Shown piece after piece: positions 13,705 through 21,762 of a DNA stretch of 34,144 nt. Under the pieces are notes generated by a model. That model had not been told where the DNA came from. It saw only the letters and a program-made list of their open reading frames with translations, and ran no database searches. Position 1 is the first letter of the stretch; the number at the start of each line of letters is the position of its first letter. The stretch covers positions 1 to 34,144 of the forward strand of contig JAQSWN010000055.1 in assembly GCA_029266615.1 (NCBI GenBank), read 5' to 3'. Position numbers and translations under genes: made by a program. The stretch comes from Polyangiaceae bacterium (GTDB lineage: Bacteria; Myxococcota_A; Polyangia; Polyangiales; Polyangiaceae).

Positions 13705-15426
13705 ATGGGAGTCGAGCGTAGTGGATGGAGGCTGGCGTCATGGTGTGCGGCTTTCGTGGGCGCGGGCGCCAGCTCGTGCCTCGAGGAGCAGCGTGGGCAG
13801 CCCGCAGCCAACGTCGGGGCGGGCGCCGCGGGCGATTCCGCCGGGGCGCCCGGCATCGGTGGGGCCACCGACGAAGGAGCGGAACCCCACGGCGGTGATC
13901 CGCCGACCGGGGGTGCGCCCGACCCTCCCGTGGTTCTCCGCGACGATCGAGCGACGACCGCGCGCGGCTTCGGAGTGGTCGTCCGCGTCTTGGACAACGA
14001 CGAGCTCGCTGGCTCCCGCGCCATCCGCGTCGAGACCATGCCCCGGCACGGCACCCTGTCGATGCAACCGAACGGCGTCGTGCACTACCGGCCCGACGAA
14101 GGCTTCACGGGGACAGACCGGTTTCGGTACACCGTAGACGATGTCCGCGCTTCGGCTCGTGTCTCGGTCGACGTGCTGGACGAGGAGTGGCTGCTCGTCG
14201 GCAGCGAACCCTACGAGCTGTGGCTTGGTCCATCACCCGACCTTCGAAAGGAGCCGAGCGAGGAGCGCTGGACGTTCTCCGACATCTCCAACGGCCAAGT
14301 CTTCGGCTTCTTGGACACGGCCGTTGGACCGCGAGCGTTCGCTCTCCAGGTCGGCAGCGCTCTTCCGCGCTTCCTCGCACCCGCGCCCAGCCGCGCCCAT
14401 CACCTCAGCTCCCAAGGCGTTCTCAGCGGTAGGGTGAACGGCAATGGCGCGTCGTGGGCTGGCGCCGAGCTCGAGCTCAACGTCCATCCGTGGGCTTCTG
14501 AAGTCGAGTTGTTCGCGAGCAGCGCAAGCGGACTCGCACTCGGGAGCACGAAGGTCGAGGGAGCTACCGTGCCTCTGCTATTTCGGCCGGACACTGGGCT
14601 AGAAGCGGTCCAAGGCGTCGAGGGCGGCCTTCTGTTCGGCTTGAACGACGAGGGGGTACTGGTCGGCAGCAAGAGAGCGAACGACCTCGACACCGCCGTA
14701 CGCATCGAAGCGACTGGGGCCACTCCTCTGCCGCTCCCTGCGTCGGCGCAGTCCGTCGCGTACGACATCGACAATGAGGGGACCATCGTGGGCTGGCTGC
14801 GAGAGTCGGGGCAGCACGAGCGCGGTTTCGTTTTGCCACCGGGAGCATCCGCCGAGCTCGTTCAAGTGCGAAGCGCGGTCGGCACTCAGCTCTTCGGCAT
14901 CGGCGAGCAGGGCGAGCTGGTCGGCAGCTTTCTGAATCCGCTCGGCTACCGCTCCGGCTTCGTGGCGACACCGCGAGCGACCGCCGTCGCGGCGGGTGCG
15001 ACCCTTCTCGAGCCGGCCGACGCCGCCAACCCAGGCGTCGCGCATGCCTGCCTCCACGCGACAGAGGGCCCCTTTCGCGTGCTCGACGCCGCCGTGCCGA
15101 ACGACAGCGCGAGCTCTTTCGAAGAGCCGCACACCATGTACACGCTGCGCCTCGTGCCGGGTGAGGTCAGCCGATTTCAGTACTTCGCAGCCTCGGCAGC
15201 GCAGATCTCTTTTTTCGTCTATCCGCCTGCAGCCTTGCGACTCTACGACGGTGAAGGCGCTCACGTCGTACCGGCTCTGGTCCGCCCGAGCAGCCTCTGC
15301 CCACGTATCGACTTCGTGTACCAATACTCAGTAACGAGCTCGGGCCCGCACACGCTCGCCGTCGATCCGCACCCGACCGACACGGTTTACGTCATCTTCG
15401 AGCGATCCTGGTCGTATCCCGGTTGA
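13705..15426 (+). CDS. Large lipoprotein: Big_9-like, HAF-like and HxCxH domains
   Basis: A 573-aa predicted lipoprotein; ATG at 13705, 7 bp after the MerC-like gene, gives a signal with ASSC at Cys25. An Ala/Gly linker follows. Residues about 75-155 look like a bacterial Ig-like domain (VRVLDNDEL; HGTLSMQPNG; GFTGTDRFRYTV). Residues about 185-440 hold HAF-like repeats (VFGFLDTAVGPRAFAL, GLNDEGVLVGS, IDNEGTIVGW, IGEQGELVGSF). The C-terminal domain begins with HACLHATEGPF (residues 447-457, nucleotides 15043-15075), the same H-x-C-x-H-x3-G-P-F signature found five more times in the genes at 19636-24935. It probably ends the operon that begins at 11718, followed by a strong terminator. Function unknown; surface metal binding is inferred. 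Confidence 0.82.
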   Translation: MGVERSGWRLASWCAAFVGAGASSCLEEQRGQPAANVGAGAAGDSAGAPGIGGATDEGAEPHGGDPPTGGAPDPPVVLRDDRATTARGFGVVVRVLDNDELAGSRAIRVETMPRHGTLSMQPNGVVHYRPDEGFTGTDRFRYTVDDVRASARVSVDVLDEEWLLVGSEPYELWLGPSPDLRKEPSEERWTFSDISNGQVFGFLDTAVGPRAFALQVGSALPRFLAPAPSRAHHLSSQGVLSGRVNGNGASWAGAELELNVHPWASEVELFASSASGLALGSTKVEGATVPLLFRPDTGLEAVQGVEGGLLFGLNDEGVLVGSKRANDLDTAVRIEATGATPLPLPASAQSVAYDIDNEGTIVGWLRESGQHERGFVLPPGASAELVQVRSAVGTQLFGIGEQGELVGSFLNPLGYRSGFVATPRATAVAAGATLLEPADAANPGVAHACLHATEGPFRVLDAAVPNDSASSFEEPHTMYTLRLVPGEVSRFQYFAASAAQISFFVYPPAALRLYDGEGAHVVPALVRPSSLCPRIDFVYQYSVTSSGPHTLAVDPHPTDTVYVIFERSWSYPG

Positions 15427-15455
15427 GCGCGCGCGCCTTCGCAGCGCGCGCGCTC
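15425..15455. terminator. Strong bidirectional terminator hairpin
   Basis: GAGCGCGCGCGC (15425-15436) and GCGCGCGCGCTC (15444-15455) are perfect 12-bp complements around a 7-nt loop. The hairpin sits between convergent genes and overlaps the stop codon of the rightward one. Its symmetry lets it act on both strands, though neither side has a T run. Confidence 0.7.
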
Positions 15456-15464
15456 GGCGCTCTG

Positions 15465-16946
15465 TCAGCGGGCGACGGTGTCTCTCACGACCGCGCCCGG
15501 CTCGACTCCGAGCAGGTAGCCACCGTAGTTGAGCGGCGTCGGCAGCTCGATCTCGCCCGCGACTTCCATGCGGGCAGTGTCGATCATCGACACCTTGCCG
15601 TCGCCACCGTGCGAAACGAAGGCGTAGCGGCCGCTCGGCACCATGCCGGCCATGCGAAACGCTTCCGAGCTCCACGGATCGGCGTCGGGGCCGGTCGGCG
15701 TCTTGGACATCTTTTCGAGCGGCACCTTGGCGACGATCTCCTGGAAGGTGTCGCTCTCCGGGTCAGTGTCCATGAAGTGCGCGAAGTCACCATCGGGATG
15801 GTACTGCACGAACACCGCGTATTTTTCCGAATCCGCGAGGCGGTACACCAAGCCCTTGCCTACTTCGATCCGCTTAGCGGTCTCGTTTTGAATGTCGACG
15901 ACGTAAGCGTCGCTGACCCAATCCTTCCAGGCCCAGTCGTAGTTCGGCCCTGAATCCCGCAGGTAGCTGTAGAGGTACTTCGCGTCGGAGCTCAGCCGCG
16001 CATAGAAGGCGCGTCCACCGGTCTTCCCGTCGAGGTCGTAGGGGATCTGCGTCACCTCGCCCAGCTCGGCTCCGTCCGTGGGGATGACGTTGATGCCGTC
16101 GTCCGCCGCGACGAACATTTTCCCATCGGCATGGGCGAGGGCCTCACCATGCGGCGCCGCGCCGATCGCGACCGAGCCCTTCAGCGACACGGTCCCCTTC
16201 CACAGGTCCTCGAACAAGTAGGCTTCGACCTGGGCCGGATCGTCGTTGCGGTGATAGAGATGGAGCGGGCTTCCGCCCAGCAGCAGACCGGGCTCTCCCG
16301 TCGGGATCGACACCGAGCGGTGATAGAAGTCGCCCAGCCGAACGAGCGTGAAGGCTCCCGGCTCTCCCGCGGCCGGCCCCGCACCGCTGATCGCCGCGTA
16401 CTCATGCGCGGGGTCGACTGCCAAGTGAATTGCCGGGTAAGTGAGACCGGCACGACCTGTGACGCCGGGCTCGTCGCCCAAAACACGCAGCGAAATCAGC
16501 TCATTGGTAGCTGAGTCCGTCAGCAGCACCCGGCCGTCGTTCAGGGGCAAGAAGCCGGCGTGGTCCGCGAACTTCACGTCGTCGATGATGGCTAGCTGCT
16601 CGAGCGCCGGCACCGAATAGATGTAAAGAGTGGCGGCGTTGGTATCCGCGATCACCAGCCGGCCCTCTTCGGCGCCGGGCGCCCCCCCGGCGGCGCCGCC
16701 CGCGCCCACCTCTCCGCCATCGGCGATGGGTTCTCCGCCCGCAGCTCCGGCATCGGCGGTAGAGCCGCCGCTGGGGAACGCGTTCTTGCCCGCCGTCGGC
16801 GCGCTGCCGCCCCGCCCGCCGCTGCCGCCTTGCCCGCCGTCCGTGGGAGATGGGTCGACCGAGTCGTCTGAGTCGCAGCCGAATGCGGCCAGCGAGACGA
16901 GCACGAGTCCAAGCGCGGAGGCAGTCGCAACTCTATTGCATTTCAT
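15465..16946 (-). CDS. Beta-propeller lipoprotein, AztD-like candidate
   Basis: A 493-aa predicted lipoprotein; the signal ends with AAFGC (Cys24). A Gly/Ser/Ala linker of about 75 residues precedes a repeat domain read as a beta-propeller. It has recurrent blade patterns (RLVIADTNAATLYIY, GRVLLTDSATNELISL, GKMFVAADDGINVI, GRYAFVSHGGDGKVSMID) and scattered His (FADHAGF, HLYHRND, APHGEALAH, FAHFMD). Propellers of this sort include AztD, a periplasmic zinc chaperone, and the APHGEALAH stretch resembles its layout, but I cannot show direct homology. Two palindrome copies lie at its start: one 20 bp upstream of the ATG, one inside codons 3-7. This suggests tight repression by the Fur-family regulator. 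It is probably transcribed alone and ends at the convergent hairpin. Confidence 0.85.
   Translation of the reverse strand: MKCNRVATASALGLVLVSLAAFGCDSDDSVDPSPTDGGQGGSGGRGGSAPTAGKNAFPSGGSTADAGAAGGEPIADGGEVGAGGAAGGAPGAEEGRLVIADTNAATLYIYSVPALEQLAIIDDVKFADHAGFLPLNDGRVLLTDSATNELISLRVLGDEPGVTGRAGLTYPAIHLAVDPAHEYAAISGAGPAAGEPGAFTLVRLGDFYHRSVSIPTGEPGLLLGGSPLHLYHRNDDPAQVEAYLFEDLWKGTVSLKGSVAIGAAPHGEALAHADGKMFVAADDGINVIPTDGAELGEVTQIPYDLDGKTGGRAFYARLSSDAKYLYSYLRDSGPNYDWAWKDWVSDAYVVDIQNETAKRIEVGKGLVYRLADSEKYAVFVQYHPDGDFAHFMDTDPESDTFQEIVAKVPLEKMSKTPTGPDADPWSSEAFRMAGMVPSGRYAFVSHGGDGKVSMIDTARMEVAGEIELPTPLNYGGYLLGVEPGAVVRDTVAR
16926..16940. promoter_or_regulatory. Zur-type operator candidate inside the coding start: CGCAAC-TCT-ATTGCA
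   Basis: A one-arm-degenerate copy of the palindrome, placed over codons 3-7 of the propeller lipoprotein gene and exactly 40 bp (about four helical turns) from its partner at 16966. A downstream site like this could block early elongation or support repressor cooperativity. Coding constraint could also produce it by chance. Confidence 0.5.
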
Positions 16947-16965
16947 GACGGCGCCTTAGCGACTT

Positions 16966-16980
16966 CGCAACTCGATTGCA
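16966..16980. promoter_or_regulatory. Zur-type operator candidate: CGCAAC-TCG-ATTGCA
   Basis: This copy lies 20 bp upstream of the propeller lipoprotein ATG (16946), the same distance as the copies before the WD40 gene at 11718 and the DUF1826 gene at 28809. Left arm CGCAAC differs from TGCAAC by one base. Confidence 0.75.
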
Positions 16981-17011
16981 AGTTCCAACCAACTCGACCG
17001 AGGCCGCCTGC

Positions 17012-18760
17012 TCAGGGCAGAGGGCGGGGCCGCCACTCGGCGGCCACCCCGGTGATGTGGCGATCTTGCGGCGTCACCGGGGCAGACAGGACGGCGGTGC
17101 CGCTTTCGATAGTCGCCATGTACAGGTCTACGGCACCGCCGCCACCCTTCGCGGCCACCAGGTGAAGGAGCCGGGAGTCCGGGCTCCACATGGGTGAACG
17201 AAGGAACGAGCTACTCGGCGGAGATCTCGAGAGCCGCGTCACGCTCGGCGAGGCGGTGCTGCGGTCGACCAGGTACGTACCTTGTTTGCCCGCATTGTCC
17301 GTCGTGAGCAGGATGAGTCGCGAGGGGTCCGGAGCGAGGGCAAGAAGGTCGATGAAGTTTCCGGCGGGGAGGGCGCTGAGCAGTCGCGCTGACGGCGAAG
17401 CGCTCGAGAGGTCGATGTCGTAGAGCTGGTTGCTCGTGTAATCGGCGTCGGACGTCATGAACAGAAATGCGTCGCCGGCTGCCCGCAGACAGGGAACCAC
17501 GTTGCAGTGAGCGACCCTGCCTACTGGGTTGAGGCGCACGGCGTCTCCCCCCTGCCGCGGCACTGCATAGAGGTGGCCCGCAATGTACAAGAATTGCCCG
17601 GAGCTTTCGCTCCAGACGATGTTGGAGGGGTTATCCCCCTCTGTTTGCACCGCCGGCTGTCCGCTCCCGACCTGCTGGATGAAAAGACGTCCCGCCCCCG
17701 CGCCGTTCACTTGCGCCATGAACGCTACCGTACCGCCGTCCGAGGACGCCGCGAACTTGGCGGGATCGAACGAGGAATGGACGGCACGGTCGGAGAGCTC
17801 GACCGCGTCGGACGCCGCATCGGCTTCGATAGCGTAAAGCACGCGCTGACCGGCGTCGGGGTCCAGCGCGTCGGCAAAGAGGCGGGAGCCGTCGACCGAC
17901 CATTGAAAGACCCGAAGGTTTCGGAAGCTGCCCTGGCTGCCCTTGCGTGTCGCAGCGTCCACGATGAAGAGCGAGTCGTGTGTGGCGTCCTCCCGTTGAA
18001 CGACCGCCACGCGCGTGCCATCGGGCGACCACGTCAAGCGCGCCTCCACGCCGGCGAGAGGCTCCACCGCCGAGCCCTGCGCGACGTCTACCCAGTCGCC
18101 CACACCGCCGTCGATGGGTCGCAAATACCAGGTCGAAGTGCCGGCCTCGTAAAGTTGGAGCGCCAACGTCTTGCTGTCGGGGGAGATGCTCACGCTCCAC
18201 GCATAGTCCCCATCGTCGAGCGGCCTATGGAGGGGCTCGGGGTCGTCGAGCGACCCAGCCCTCGACAGCGCGACCGAAAACGCGGCATTGGGGGGACCGC
18301 CGTAGGCGGCGGGGGTGGCGTAAATTAGCCGCGTGCCATCCGGTGTCCACCGCCAGAAGTCCACGTCCGCGGCGAGCGGGCGCGGCTCCGCCGGTTGCGG
18401 CACCCCCGCGAGAAAAAGAGGGTGCGTATCGTCGTCCTCGGTCCACAGCTGGAAGGCCAGCCAATGCTCGGGTGCCACGGTAACGCCGCCCTCGCCGCCT
18501 CCGCCAGGAGCGTCGCTGCCGCCGGTGGGCACGCCGCCGCCGGGACCACCTTCACCCGCAGCGCCACCGCGCCCGCCGTTTTTCGCGCCGCCGTCATCGG
18601 CGCCGCCACCAGACGCGGCGTTGTCCGAAGCGCCCGCGCGCCCCGCGCTGCCGCTCGCTCCGCCCGCTGTGCCTTCCCGTCCGCGGCCTTCTTCTCCGCA
18701 AGCAACGCCGAGTGCACAAGCCGACAAGAGCATCGAAATCAGACGGTAGGAGTAGTTCAT
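17012..18760 (-). CDS. TolB/PD40-like beta-propeller lipoprotein
   Basis: A 582-aa predicted lipoprotein with signal ending LGVAC at Cys21. A Gly/Ala/Ser linker reaches about residue 95. The rest is a repeat domain of TolB/PD40 type with typical 'W(S/T)PDG' turns: WRWTPDGTRLIYATP, SISPDSKTLALQL, LTWSPDGTRVAVVQ, FQWSVDGSRLFAD, IVWSESSGQFLYIA and MWSPDSRLLHLVAA. It ends VAAEWRPRPLP. It resembles the lipoprotein at 24940 in layout and blades. Such propellers bind partners or ligands at the envelope; no catalytic residues are evident. It lies 36 bp after the gene at 18797 in the same direction, so the two form an operon. No clear ribosome site precedes the ATG. Confidence 0.85.
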   Translation of the reverse strand: MNYSYRLISMLLSACALGVACGEEGRGREGTAGGASGSAGRAGASDNAASGGGADDGGAKNGGRGGAAGEGGPGGGVPTGGSDAPGGGGEGGVTVAPEHWLAFQLWTEDDDTHPLFLAGVPQPAEPRPLAADVDFWRWTPDGTRLIYATPAAYGGPPNAAFSVALSRAGSLDDPEPLHRPLDDGDYAWSVSISPDSKTLALQLYEAGTSTWYLRPIDGGVGDWVDVAQGSAVEPLAGVEARLTWSPDGTRVAVVQREDATHDSLFIVDAATRKGSQGSFRNLRVFQWSVDGSRLFADALDPDAGQRVLYAIEADAASDAVELSDRAVHSSFDPAKFAASSDGGTVAFMAQVNGAGAGRLFIQQVGSGQPAVQTEGDNPSNIVWSESSGQFLYIAGHLYAVPRQGGDAVRLNPVGRVAHCNVVPCLRAAGDAFLFMTSDADYTSNQLYDIDLSSASPSARLLSALPAGNFIDLLALAPDPSRLILLTTDNAGKQGTYLVDRSTASPSVTRLSRSPPSSSFLRSPMWSPDSRLLHLVAAKGGGGAVDLYMATIESGTAVLSAPVTPQDRHITGVAAEWRPRPLP

Positions 18761-18796
18761 GAGATGCGCGCGAGCTGAGCGTCCCGCAGCTCTGGC

Positions 18797-19483
18797 CTAG
18801 CCGGCGTCGGGGGGTGCAGTATCGGGACGCATCAACATCCAAGACACCAGGACTGGTCCGTCTGGGAGAGAAACGCCAGGCGTCTGCACCCGCCCCATGG
18901 GGATTTGGTCGGGGATGCTGCGGAACTTAGCCGCCCCTTGCTCGAACGTAGCGCGATCAGGAAACGTCACGAGCACTTCGCAGCCCGCGACGTAGCAACG
19001 CAGGCTGCTGGTATCTACCGTCCGCTCGATGCCCTCGAGCGCAGAGCCCCACCGTTCAAAAGTTGAACTCGCCGACTCCGTCCATGCCTCTGTCGACCGC
19101 CCCGACTTCTGAAGAGCGCCGCGCATTGCATCGAAACGCGCTTGGTCGTTCGGGTAATCACCTCGAATGGCGTAAATGACGGGCAAGCGCGCGAGCTGAG
19201 CCTTCTCCAGCTCTGTCTGCTCGGGCACGCTGTCATCGGCCTCGGTCGGCGGGGCGCTCGGGGCGACGGTCGCGCCCAGAGCCTCGGCCGGCGCGCGCAC
19301 CAGCGGCGGCGCCACCGGGCGTGACGTCGGAGGCGCCAGCGGCGGTTCGTGAGAGGCGGGCGGCTCCTGCACCGCCGCCGCGCGCTTTTGGCGCGTTCCC
19401 TTGGACTTCGGCCAAAAGATCACGGCGCACAGCGCGGCGAAGACGACCACGGCGGTCCACCCGAACCAATGTTTGCGCGTCAC
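18797..19483 (-). CDS. Membrane-anchored protein with Pro-rich linker, unknown function
   Basis: A 228-aa protein starting with GTG at 19483; GGAGGAAAC immediately upstream on the coding strand is an excellent ribosome site. Residues 7-25 form one transmembrane segment (WFGWTAVVVFAALCAVIFW) followed by basic residues, so the rest faces the periplasm. Residues about 35-95 are a Pro/Ala linker. The C-terminal domain (about 95-220) has two Cys close together (LRCYVAGCEVLVTF) that may form a disulphide. I do not recognise the family. It leads the operon with the TolB-like lipoprotein and shares an intergenic operator with the divergent gene at 19636. Confidence 0.75.
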   Translation of the reverse strand: MTRKHWFGWTAVVVFAALCAVIFWPKSKGTRQKRAAAVQEPPASHEPPLAPPTSRPVAPPLVRAPAEALGATVAPSAPPTEADDSVPEQTELEKAQLARLPVIYAIRGDYPNDQARFDAMRGALQKSGRSTEAWTESASSTFERWGSALEGIERTVDTSSLRCYVAGCEVLVTFPDRATFEQGAAKFRSIPDQIPMGRVQTPGVSLPDGPVLVSWMLMRPDTAPPDAG

Positions 19484-19555
19484 GTTTCCTCCGATTGAGC
19501 AGCTACGACCGACCGCCCCGGAGCGTTCTTGCCACCCCAGCGACGACGCTCAATA

Positions 19556-19570
19556 TGCAACAAGATTGCG
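19556..19570. promoter_or_regulatory. Zur-type operator candidate: TGCAAC-AAG-ATTGCG
   Basis: This copy lies in the 152-bp region between divergent genes, 66 bp from the start at 19636 and 73 bp from the start at 19483. One operator could repress both transcripts. The last base differs from the common ATTGCA arm. Confidence 0.7.
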
Positions 19571-19635
19571 TTAACATCAACCCCTAAGCGATTCTGCATT
19601 TGCTCCTTCGTTGCATCTGCATCTAAAACGGCGAC

Positions 19636-20838
19636 ATGCATGTTCGTCGGCGATTCTGGCGCGCGAGTGGGCTCTTGGCCGCGCTACTCGCGACGGCCCC
19701 TGCGTATGCCGTCTGCGGCGACGGCGTGTGGGAGGAAGAAGAACCGTGTGACGACGGCAACGACGTCCCGAACGACGCCTGCAATCAGTGTCGCCTTTCT
19801 TGTGCGACGATCGCCACCGCCACCACCACCCACACGTGCGGTCATGGCGCGGACGGGCCGTTCGTCAGCCTGCCCGCGCAGAGCTATCCAGGCGTGGTGT
19901 TTACGGACATCTCGGCGTCCCACACTTACTTCACGCTGACTTTGAGCGGTGAGCCCGGCTCGAACCGAAGTGGGGTTCTGTACTCCCCGGGCAGTGACGG
20001 GCCCTACCCCTTCTATCTAAAGGAGCAGTACCCGCTTTCCGTCTTGCCATCGACGGGTGACGAGGTGCCGGTGCTGTTCGAGCACGCGGTCGAATGCGCC
20101 AAAGCGCCGGAGTCGTTGACCTGGGTCAAGGTCTACGAGCTCGTCCGCAGCGAGACTTACACCATCGTGTTCGGTCCGGCCGACAGCGAAACCGTCGCCG
20201 TCGCCATCGAATACATCCAGGCAGCCCCGCAGTTCGAGGATCGTGACGGGGACGCGCACGGCGGCGCCCTGGCCGGCCTCAACGGATGCGAATACGAAAT
20301 GCCCACCGTCGATACCGCCGGTGACTGCGACGACGACGACGCTGACATTTACCCCGGCGCGGCCGAGCGGTGTGACGGTGCGGACAACGATTGCTCGGGA
20401 GACGAAGACCTAGGACAGGAGGCCTTGTGCGACGGCAGCATCGCCGGGGCCGCCTGCGTAAACGCTGGCGCGGCGATCCGCTGCGGATGCGCCGTGGACA
20501 CGGACTGTGAAGGCAACGCCACGTGCAACGCCGCTGAGCACCTTTGTGAAGCGGGTTTGGGCGCCGACGCCAGCTCCGGCGAGGGCGGGCACGGAGCCGC
20601 TGGCGAAGCAGACGTCGCCGGAGCCCCGAGCGACGTCGGTCGGGGCGGGACCTCTGTGGGGGGCGCGAGCACAAGTGGAGCGCCCGGCGACGGCGAACCG
20701 TCGGAGCTAGCGAGCGGCGACAAGCCGGCTTCAGACGGCTGCAGTTACCACTCGCGTCCAAGCAGGGTCTCGTCGGCAGGCCTCGTACTGCTGGGCGCGG
20801 TCGCGCTCGGCGCGCGGCGTCGTCGACGCGCCGGCTAA
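19636..20838 (+). CDS. Secreted HxCxH/MopE-repeat protein with MYXO-CTERM-like tail
   Basis: A 400-aa exported protein. The signal peptide is residues 1-25 (ends AYA). Next is a DUF4215-type repeat, CGDGVWEEEEPCDDGN, continuing to CNQCR. The HxCxH domain starts with HTCGHGADGPF (residues 66-76; nucleotides 19831-19863) and runs to about residue 195. A MopE-like repeat follows (DCDDDDADIYPGAAERCDGADNDCSG), then a short Cys-rich segment, a Gly/Ala/Ser linker, and a C-terminal sorting tail: DGCSY, a hydrophobic helix and RRRRRAG. In myxobacteria such tails anchor and process secreted proteins at the surface. MopE-like repeats occur in a copper-binding protein of Methylococcus; metal binding here is therefore plausible. 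It is monocistronic between the shared operator and a hairpin terminator. Confidence 0.87.
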   Translation: MHVRRRFWRASGLLAALLATAPAYAVCGDGVWEEEEPCDDGNDVPNDACNQCRLSCATIATATTTHTCGHGADGPFVSLPAQSYPGVVFTDISASHTYFTLTLSGEPGSNRSGVLYSPGSDGPYPFYLKEQYPLSVLPSTGDEVPVLFEHAVECAKAPESLTWVKVYELVRSETYTIVFGPADSETVAVAIEYIQAAPQFEDRDGDAHGGALAGLNGCEYEMPTVDTAGDCDDDDADIYPGAAERCDGADNDCSGDEDLGQEALCDGSIAGAACVNAGAAIRCGCAVDTDCEGNATCNAAEHLCEAGLGADASSGEGGHGAAGEADVAGAPSDVGRGGTSVGGASTSGAPGDGEPSELASGDKPASDGCSYHSRPSRVSSAGLVLLGAVALGARRRRRAG

Positions 20839-20849
20839 GCAGAGTGGTG

Positions 20850-20884
20850 GCGGTTCCGGCGCGAGATCACCCCGCCGGAACCGC
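20850..20884. terminator. Bidirectional terminator hairpin
   Basis: GCGGTTCCGGC (20850-20860) pairs perfectly with GCCGGAACCGC (20874-20884) around a 13-nt loop. It lies in the 63-bp gap between convergent genes ending at 20838 and 20902. Confidence 0.65.
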
Positions 20885-20901
20885 TCTCCTCCTAGGTTGC
20901 T

Positions 20902-21762
20902 CTAGGTGCAGTCACTGCCGTTGCAGTTGCTGTCCACGCCATCGCACGTCTCCGGCGCCGTTGGGTAGATGCTCGCGTTGCTTTCGTTGCAGTCGGAGCC
21001 CTGCGTCACGGGGTAGGCAGCCCAAGGAGCGCAAGCGCTCAGCAAGCTGACCCCTGAGTTGCCCCACCCGTCCCCATCCAAGTCTTGATAGAGACGCTTA
21101 CGGTGGTCAGCTATCCTTTCGAAGGAGATGTTGACCGTCGGGGTGTTCGCGGTGAGCGTAATGTCGTACTGAGTACTCGCGCCAATCGTGAACGGGTACA
21201 CGTTATACCCCGTATAGCCGGAGCACGACATCACGCCCGGGCTCGGGGAAATACTCGAGTCCGGGTTGATGGTGGTGGCGCCCTGCTTGACGAGGATGCT
21301 GGTGACGTTGTTCCACGCGATGGCGTAGTCCCCGGTACCCAGCGCCGACGTCGACCCGGTTTTAAACTTCATTTTTCCGGAGTAGACCCCGCCGCCTGCG
21401 CTCGGCAACGTGACGGTGTAATAGACGTGCGGGTAACCGGAGTCGGTGACGGAAGGAAGGGGATTCTCTACCGCGTTGGTCGTCGTGTCGCCGGCCTTCA
21501 CTCCGAACCACGGCGGAGTGGTGGTCGAGGCCGCGCGGGCGCCGTACCACGGTCCGAAGAGAGCGTGGTTGCACGCATGCGTCATGAACCCGCTGTTGAG
21601 CTGCCCACTAACGCAAGGGGATAGTACGGCTTGACTGGTCTCACCGACTGCTTCATTGCGTCCGAGCTCGCCCGGGTCGCCCTCAGGACCCGCGCTGCAG
21701 CCGGAGAGAGCCACCCCGACCAGCCCGACGAAAGCGACAATGGTGGCACCTCTGCTACTCAT
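20902..21762 (-). CDS. HxCxH-domain lipoprotein with MopE-like repeat
   Basis: A 286-aa predicted lipoprotein; the signal ends with ALSGC at Cys22. After a short Glu/Gly-rich linker comes the HxCxH signature as HACNHALFGPW (residues 62-72; nucleotides 21547-21579), followed by a beta-rich domain (VYYTVTLPSAGGGVYSGKM). The C-terminal 70 residues are MopE-like: LDGDGWG, then SDCNESNASIYPTAPETCD and CNGSDCT. In this copy the GPF Phe is Trp and the domain is longer than in its relatives. Its ATG overlaps the stop of the upstream gene (ATGA), so it is the second gene of the operon controlled by the palindrome at 22761. Confidence 0.85.
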   Translation of the reverse strand: MSSRGATIVAFVGLVGVALSGCSAGPEGDPGELGRNEAVGETSQAVLSPCVSGQLNSGFMTHACNHALFGPWYGARAASTTTPPWFGVKAGDTTTNAVENPLPSVTDSGYPHVYYTVTLPSAGGGVYSGKMKFKTGSTSALGTGDYAIAWNNVTSILVKQGATTINPDSSISPSPGVMSCSGYTGYNVYPFTIGASTQYDITLTANTPTVNISFERIADHRKRLYQDLDGDGWGNSGVSLLSACAPWAAYPVTQGSDCNESNASIYPTAPETCDGVDSNCNGSDCT

